Below, piece by piece: positions 14,871 through 17,194 of a stretch of DNA of 17,194 nt (position 1 is the stretch's first letter; every line of letters begins with the position of its first letter). Both the position numbers and the translations under genes were made by a program. The notes under the pieces are model-generated. The model saw nothing but the letters and a program-made list of their open reading frames with translations, made no database searches and was not told the DNA's origin. Source of the stretch: Arthrobacter sp. Lineage in GTDB: Bacteria > Actinomycetota > Actinomycetes > Actinomycetales > Micrococcaceae. The stretch covers positions 1-17,194 of the forward strand of contig JAGLBH010000016.1 in assembly GCA_018260285.1 (NCBI GenBank), written 5' to 3'.

Positions 14871-15767
14871 GTGAACCCTGAAACTGAGCTCCCAGACACA
14901 TCTGCCCCGCAGCCGGCCCCCCGACGGGCCTCCGGCGGGCGCATCGTCCTCGCCGGGACCCCTATCGGCAATCTCAAGGACGCCTCACCGCGGCTGAGGG
15001 AGATCCTCCAGGGGGCGGACGTCATCGCGGCCGAGGACACCCGGACCTTCAAAAGCCTGCAGCGCGCCCTCGACCTCCAGATCACCGCGCGGGTTCTCTC
15101 CCATCACGAGCACAACGAGCAGGCCTCGGCGGAGGGGCTCGTGGAGCTCGCGGCCGCGGGGTCTGAGGTGGTCATCGTGACCGACGCCGGAATGCCCGCC
15201 GTCTCGGACCCCGGCTATCGGGTGGTCCACCGTGCGGCCGAGCGCGGCGTGACCGTCACCGCCGTTCCGGGCCCCTCCGCCGTGCTCACCGCGCTCGCTG
15301 TCTCCGGGATCCCCTCTGACCGCTTCACCTTCGAGGGGTTCCTGCCCCGCAAGACGGGGGAGCGGCGCGGGGTGCTCTCCGAGCTGGCCGGCGAGCGGAG
15401 AACCATGGTCTTCTTCGAGGCCCCGCACCGGATCGACGACATGCTCGAGGACCTCGCCCTCTCCTTCGGGCCGCAGAGGCTCGGCGCCGTGTGCCGCGAG
15501 CTGACGAAGATGCACGAGGAGGTCCTCCGCGGCCCCCTGTCCGAGCTTGCCGCGTGGGCCAGTGCGGACAAGGTGAGGGGCGAGCTCGTCGTCGTCGTCG
15601 CCGGGGCGACCCAGGCGGAGGCGGAGGTGAGCGGCGACCTGCTCGTGGATGTGGAGACCCTCGTGGCGGCGGGGCACCGCCTCAAGGACGCCTGCGCGGT
15701 GGTGGCCGAGCGCCACCGCCTGCCCAAGCGGGAAGTGTACGAGGCCGTTCTGGCCTCGCGCTCCTGA
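14871..15767 (+). CDS. rsmI: 16S rRNA (cytidine-1402 2'-O) methyltransferase RsmI
   Basis: RsmI methylates the 2'-O of C1402 in 16S rRNA with S-adenosylmethionine, tuning the decoding centre. The 298-residue product has a short Pro-rich lead of about 22 residues. The SAM-methylase fold follows with GTPIGN (29-34), AAEDTRTF (53-60), SHHEHNE (77-83), [12 protein letters not shown] (104-115) and PGPSA (133-137), all signatures of the RsmI/YraL family. GTG 14871 is chosen since TACCTT lies six bases upstream; GTG 14865 and ATG 14841 are in frame, but ATG 14841 overlaps the pmt -10 candidate and none has a ribosome site. The S-adenosylhomocysteine it makes would be cleared by AhcY. Confidence 0.95.
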   Translation: MNPETELPDTSAPQPAPRRASGGRIVLAGTPIGNLKDASPRLREILQGADVIAAEDTRTFKSLQRALDLQITARVLSHHEHNEQASAEGLVELAAAGSEVVIVTDAGMPAVSDPGYRVVHRAAERGVTVTAVPGPSAVLTALAVSGIPSDRFTFEGFLPRKTGERRGVLSELAGERRTMVFFEAPHRIDDMLEDLALSFGPQRLGAVCRELTKMHEEVLRGPLSELAAWASADKVRGELVVVVAGATQAEAEVSGDLLVDVETLVAAGHRLKDACAVVAERHRLPKREVYEAVLASRS

Positions 15768-15789
15768 GGCCCGGGGCGCGAGAGCAGCC

Positions 15790-15819
15790 CCAGGCCTGGA
15801 CTCAGTGCCTGGGCACTGA
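15790..15819. promoter_or_regulatory. Tandem palindromes: operator or rsmI terminator
   Basis: CCAGGCCTGG (15790-15799) is a perfect 10-base palindrome. Two bases on, TCAGTGCCTGGGCACTGA (15802-15819) is an inverted repeat with 8-base arms around a central TG. Both lie in the 142-base gap between rsmI and the dehydrogenase gene. As RNA the second forms a tight stem with a four-base loop, but no T-run follows. It could terminate rsmI or bind a regulator of the dehydrogenase gene. The rest of the gap contains a weak TACCCT box (15873-15878) and the ribosome site. Confidence 0.45.
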
Positions 15820-15909
15820 ACTCATGCTGAGCCCTTGTGCCTGTGCCGCATCGCCGGGACAGGGGCGCGGCATACCCTTCAAGAAAAGACGACACGTTAG
15901 AGGAGAGCC

Positions 15910-17194
15910 ATGAGCGCCGTAACCGCCCAGACCGAGAAGACCCTGCTGGAGAGCGTCCCGAAGCAGCTGCTCATCGGGGGATCGTGGAAGGACGGATCGG
16001 CCGGCGGGACGATCGACGTCCACGACCCCGCCACGGGAGACGTGCTCGCGACGATCGCCGATGCGACCCCGGAGGACGGAGCCGCGGCCCTCGACGCCGC
16101 CTGCGCCGCCCAGGAGTCCTGGAGCCGGACCGCGCCCCGCGAGCGCGGCGAGATCCTGCGCCGGGCCTTCGACCTCCTGACCGAGCGCGCCGATGACTTC
16201 GCGCTGCTCATGTCCCTCGAGATGGGCAAGCCGCTGGCGGAGGCCCGAGGCGAAGTGGCCTACGGCGGCGAGTTCCTCCGCTGGTTCTCCGAGGAGGCCC
16301 CGCGGATCTCCGGCCGATACGCCACGGCGCCGGACGGCAAGAACCGCCTCCTCGTCAACAAGCGCCCCGTGGGTCCCTGCCTGCTCATCACCCCGTGGAA
16401 CTTCCCGCTGGCCATGGCCACGCGCAAGATCGCCCCGGCGGTGGCGGCGGGCTGCACGATGGTGCTCAAGCCGGCCACGCTCACCCCCCTCACGGCCCTC
16501 GCCTTCGCAGACCTCATGCGCGAGGCGGGCCTGCCGGACGGCGTGCTCAACGTCATCACGACGAAGAGCGCGGGCAAGGTCACGGGCCCGCTCCTGGCGG
16601 ACTCCCGCCTGCGCAAGCTCTCCTTCACCGGCTCCACCGAAGTGGGCCAGCGGCTCATCGCCGACAGCTCCCAGCGTGTTCTGCGCACCTCCATGGAGCT
16701 CGGCGGCAACGCCCCCTTCCTCGTCTTCGAGGACGCGGACCTGGACAAGGCCGTCGAGGGAGCCATGGCCGCGAAGATGCGCAACATGGGGGAGGCCTGC
16801 ACCGCGGCCAACCGGTTCATCGTCCACGAGTCCGTGGCGGAGGAGTTCTCCCGGAAGTTCGCGGAGAAGCTCTCCGCCCTCAAGCCCCTGCGCGGCACGG
16901 ACCCGGACTCCACGCTCGGGCCGCTCGTGGACGAGGACTCCCGCGCCAAGGTGGACGAGCTGGTCCAGGACGCCCTCTCCAAGGGCGCCAAGGCCCTGAC
17001 GGGCGGCGCCCCCGTGGACGGCCCCGGCTACTTCTACCAGCCCACGCTCCTGACGGGTGTGTCCGACGACGCCCGCGTGCTCAAGGAGGAGATCTTCGGA
17101 CCGGTGGCCCCCGTGGTGACCTTCTCCACCGAGGACGAGGCCGTGGCCAAGGCCAACGACTCGGACTACGGGCTCGTCTGCTATGTCTTCACGG
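15910..17194 (+). CDS. NAD(P)-dependent succinate-semialdehyde dehydrogenase family (3' end beyond window)
   Basis: An aldehyde dehydrogenase of the succinate-semialdehyde type, oxidising an aldehyde to the acid with NAD(P)+; in the GABA shunt this makes succinate. The visible 428 codons of a protein usually near 480-490 residues show N164 in TPWNFP, K187 in LKPAT, the cofactor turn FTGSTEVG (239-246), the general base E263 in MELGGNAPF, and the catalytic cysteine C297 in GEACTAANRF, followed by the EEIFGPV block close to the right edge. ATG 15910 has GAGGAG five to six bases upstream. It follows rsmI after 142 bases containing two palindromes. Substrate is inferred from overall resemblance; other semialdehydes are possible. 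Confidence 0.9.
   Translation, partial: MSAVTAQTEKTLLESVPKQLLIGGSWKDGSAGGTIDVHDPATGDVLATIADATPEDGAAALDAACAAQESWSRTAPRERGEILRRAFDLLTERADDFALLMSLEMGKPLAEARGEVAYGGEFLRWFSEEAPRISGRYATAPDGKNRLLVNKRPVGPCLLITPWNFPLAMATRKIAPAVAAGCTMVLKPATLTPLTALAFADLMREAGLPDGVLNVITTKSAGKVTGPLLADSRLRKLSFTGSTEVGQRLIADSSQRVLRTSMELGGNAPFLVFEDADLDKAVEGAMAAKMRNMGEACTAANRFIVHESVAEEFSRKFAEKLSALKPLRGTDPDSTLGPLVDEDSRAKVDELVQDALSKGAKALTGGAPVDGPGYFYQPTLLTGVSDDARVLKEEIFGPVAPVVTFSTEDEAVAKANDSDYGLVCYVFT

Noticed and set aside
1..17194. A defence system, biosynthetic cluster, prophage or mobile element
   Set aside because: All convincing genes are conserved housekeeping or envelope genes with uniform codon style; no integrase, transposase, repeat array or tRNA edge was found.

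Overview
The window looks like an ordinary chromosomal segment of a high-GC actinobacterium, most likely Micrococcales and perhaps Micrococcaceae. The reasons are a WhmD/WhiB2-type WhiB regulator, a TIGR03089-family protein, a DUF3499 protein beside a zincin-like family protein, an actinobacterial-type adenosylhomocysteinase, a FadD15-type acyl-CoA synthetase, and many GTG starts. The genus cannot be fixed from the sequence alone. I see no prophage, insertion sequence, CRISPR array, tRNA or rRNA gene.

Layout. Positions 1-4573 (minus strand) hold a tight apparent operon, in transcription order purK, purE, an LCP-family envelope ligase and manA (which runs off the left edge). It diverges from gtrA (plus, 4694-5194), which converges on a TIGR03089 gene (minus, 5204-5971). 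A 330-base divergent control region (5972-6301) leads into whiB (plus, 6302-6904). A zincin-like family gene (minus) and a DUF3499 gene (plus) then diverge from a 33-base gap; ahcY follows the DUF3499 gene. Next come an L,D-transpeptidase lipoprotein gene and a TIGR01906/DUF1461 membrane protein gene overlapping by four bases. These converge on fadD15-like and pmt genes (minus). pmt diverges from rsmI (plus), and an aldehyde dehydrogenase of the succinate-semialdehyde type (plus) runs off the right edge.

How the genes fit together. Several serve the cell envelope. ManA supplies mannose-6-phosphate, GtrA-type proteins handle polyprenyl-phosphate sugars, Pmt mannosylates exported proteins, the LCP protein attaches glycopolymers to the wall, and the L,D-transpeptidase crosslinks peptidoglycan. 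PurK/PurE (purines), AhcY (methyl cycle), RsmI (16S rRNA methylation) and the dehydrogenase (GABA shunt or aldehyde metabolism) are housekeeping enzymes.

The most interesting signal is regulatory. Seven genes have a TAnnnT -10-like hexamer 6-9 bases before the start codon and little or no Shine-Dalgarno sequence, which suggests leaderless mRNAs. Several are back-to-back: purK/gtrA flank a perfect palindrome placed symmetrically between the two -10 boxes, and in pmt/rsmI each -10 box sits where the other's -35 should be. The whiB gene instead has a good -35/-10 promoter and a long leader that can start with a two-part hairpin. No clear new multi-gene system was found.
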